A stretch of DNA of 32,254 nucleotides. Origin: JAJZIH01 sp021785265 (GTDB taxonomy: Bacteria > Pseudomonadota > Gammaproteobacteria > JAKAQQ01). Below the pieces are notes generated by a model. It did no database searches, was not told the DNA's origin, and saw only the letters and a program-made list of their open reading frames with translations. A program made the position numbers and the translations under genes. Location of the stretch: NCBI GenBank assembly GCA_027338645.1, contig DAHWSH010000062.1, positions 1 to 32,254 of the forward strand. Direction: 5' to 3'. Positions 32,084 through 32,254 of this stretch are shown one piece after another. Every line of letters starts with the position of its first letter. Within the stretch, counting starts at the first letter, position 1.

Positions 32084-32100
32084 GTGAGTAATTATATACT
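32084..32100 (-). promoter_or_regulatory. Candidate hipBA promoter -10 and operator
   Basis: On the minus strand TATAAT (32096-32091) lies 7 bp before the hipB ATG. It is embedded in AGTA-N6-TACT (32087-32100), a short dyad that HipB could bind to repress its own operon. No good -35 was found at 16-18 bp. AT-rich sequence contrasts with the GC-rich genes around. Confidence 0.45.
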
Positions 32101-32254
32101 AAATATTGACTTAAGGAAGCTCTGATCAAATGAATGGTACAGGATTCGGTGTGGTGAAGGAACTGCCCAAGGTAGTTTTCAGCAATCCCGCCGGGTGTGT
32201 CGTGCGAGATTGAGACCTTTAAAAGTGTGTACAGGGCCGCAGGTGCTGGCCAAC

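Noticed and set aside
32104..32254. Possible IS end (GGAAGCTCTGATCAA) at the right edge
   Set aside because: It resembles ends of some IS families from memory, but no transposase or second end is in the window, so it cannot be supported.
1..32254. CRISPR array, phage genes or a novel defence island
   Set aside because: No spaced direct repeats, Cas, integrase (other than the edge IS fragment) or phage structural genes were seen. The only defence-like module is hipBA.

Overview
The window is 32 kb of GC-rich (roughly 55-60% by eye) bacterial chromosome. Gene content and order point to a Gram-negative proteobacterium of gammaproteobacterial or Acidithiobacillia type. The signs are LPS inner-core genes (hldD, waaF, a second GT9 heptosyltransferase, a Kdo kinase), ftsEX, the accB-accC-DUF3426-fis-purH-purD neighbourhood, trxA-rho, and a split vitamin B12-dependent ribonucleotide reductase (nrdJa + nrdJb) like that of Pseudomonas. 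The species cannot be fixed from the sequence alone. No rRNA, complete tRNA or CRISPR array was seen.

Layout. 1-464: a truncated insertion-sequence ORF at the left edge and about 390 bp of non-coding DNA. 465-4972 (minus): perM-like permease, waaF, hldD, a small zinc protein and a second heptosyltransferase, packed with overlaps of a few bases. 4950-5801 (plus): Kdo kinase, overlapping genes at both ends. 5697-9525 (minus): ftsX, ftsE, then a large lipase-like lipoprotein. 9587-10689: rsmD (plus) and coaD (minus), convergent. 10893-12607 (minus): a two-gene ABC-2 exporter. 13172-14877 (plus): trxA-rho. 14884-18584 (minus): fis-purH-purD-GNAT. 18745-22157 (minus): aroQ-accB-accC and a DUF3426 zinc-ribbon membrane protein. 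22343-23205 (minus): cutA and a TlpA-like thioredoxin. 23674-24039 (minus): a 121-residue protein of uncertain family. 24196-25641 (minus): a DegQ/HtrA protease. 26009-30198 (plus): nrdJa-nrdJb. 30498-32083 (minus): a hipBA toxin-antitoxin module.

How it works together. Most of the window is housekeeping: LPS inner core, divisome ABC module, CoA and fatty-acid precursors, purine synthesis, transcription termination and periplasmic protein quality control. The most interesting locus is nrdJ. The catalytic subunit is interrupted by a 411-residue in-frame intein placed exactly before the conserved CGIGYEF segment. The intein keeps its splicing residues, but its LAGLIDADG motifs appear to have lost their catalytic acids. 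Upstream lie two NrdR-box-like 16-bp palindromes whose start points are 32 bp apart, which supports control by the NrdR repressor and argues against the most upstream possible start codons. Other points of note are overlapping gene ends around the Kdo kinase, long G/C homopolymers (a G8/C13 hairpin behind degQ, C9 inside purH, G8 inside nrdJb), an apparent excess of GGATCC, and a lipase-like lipoprotein gene where ftsY is often found.
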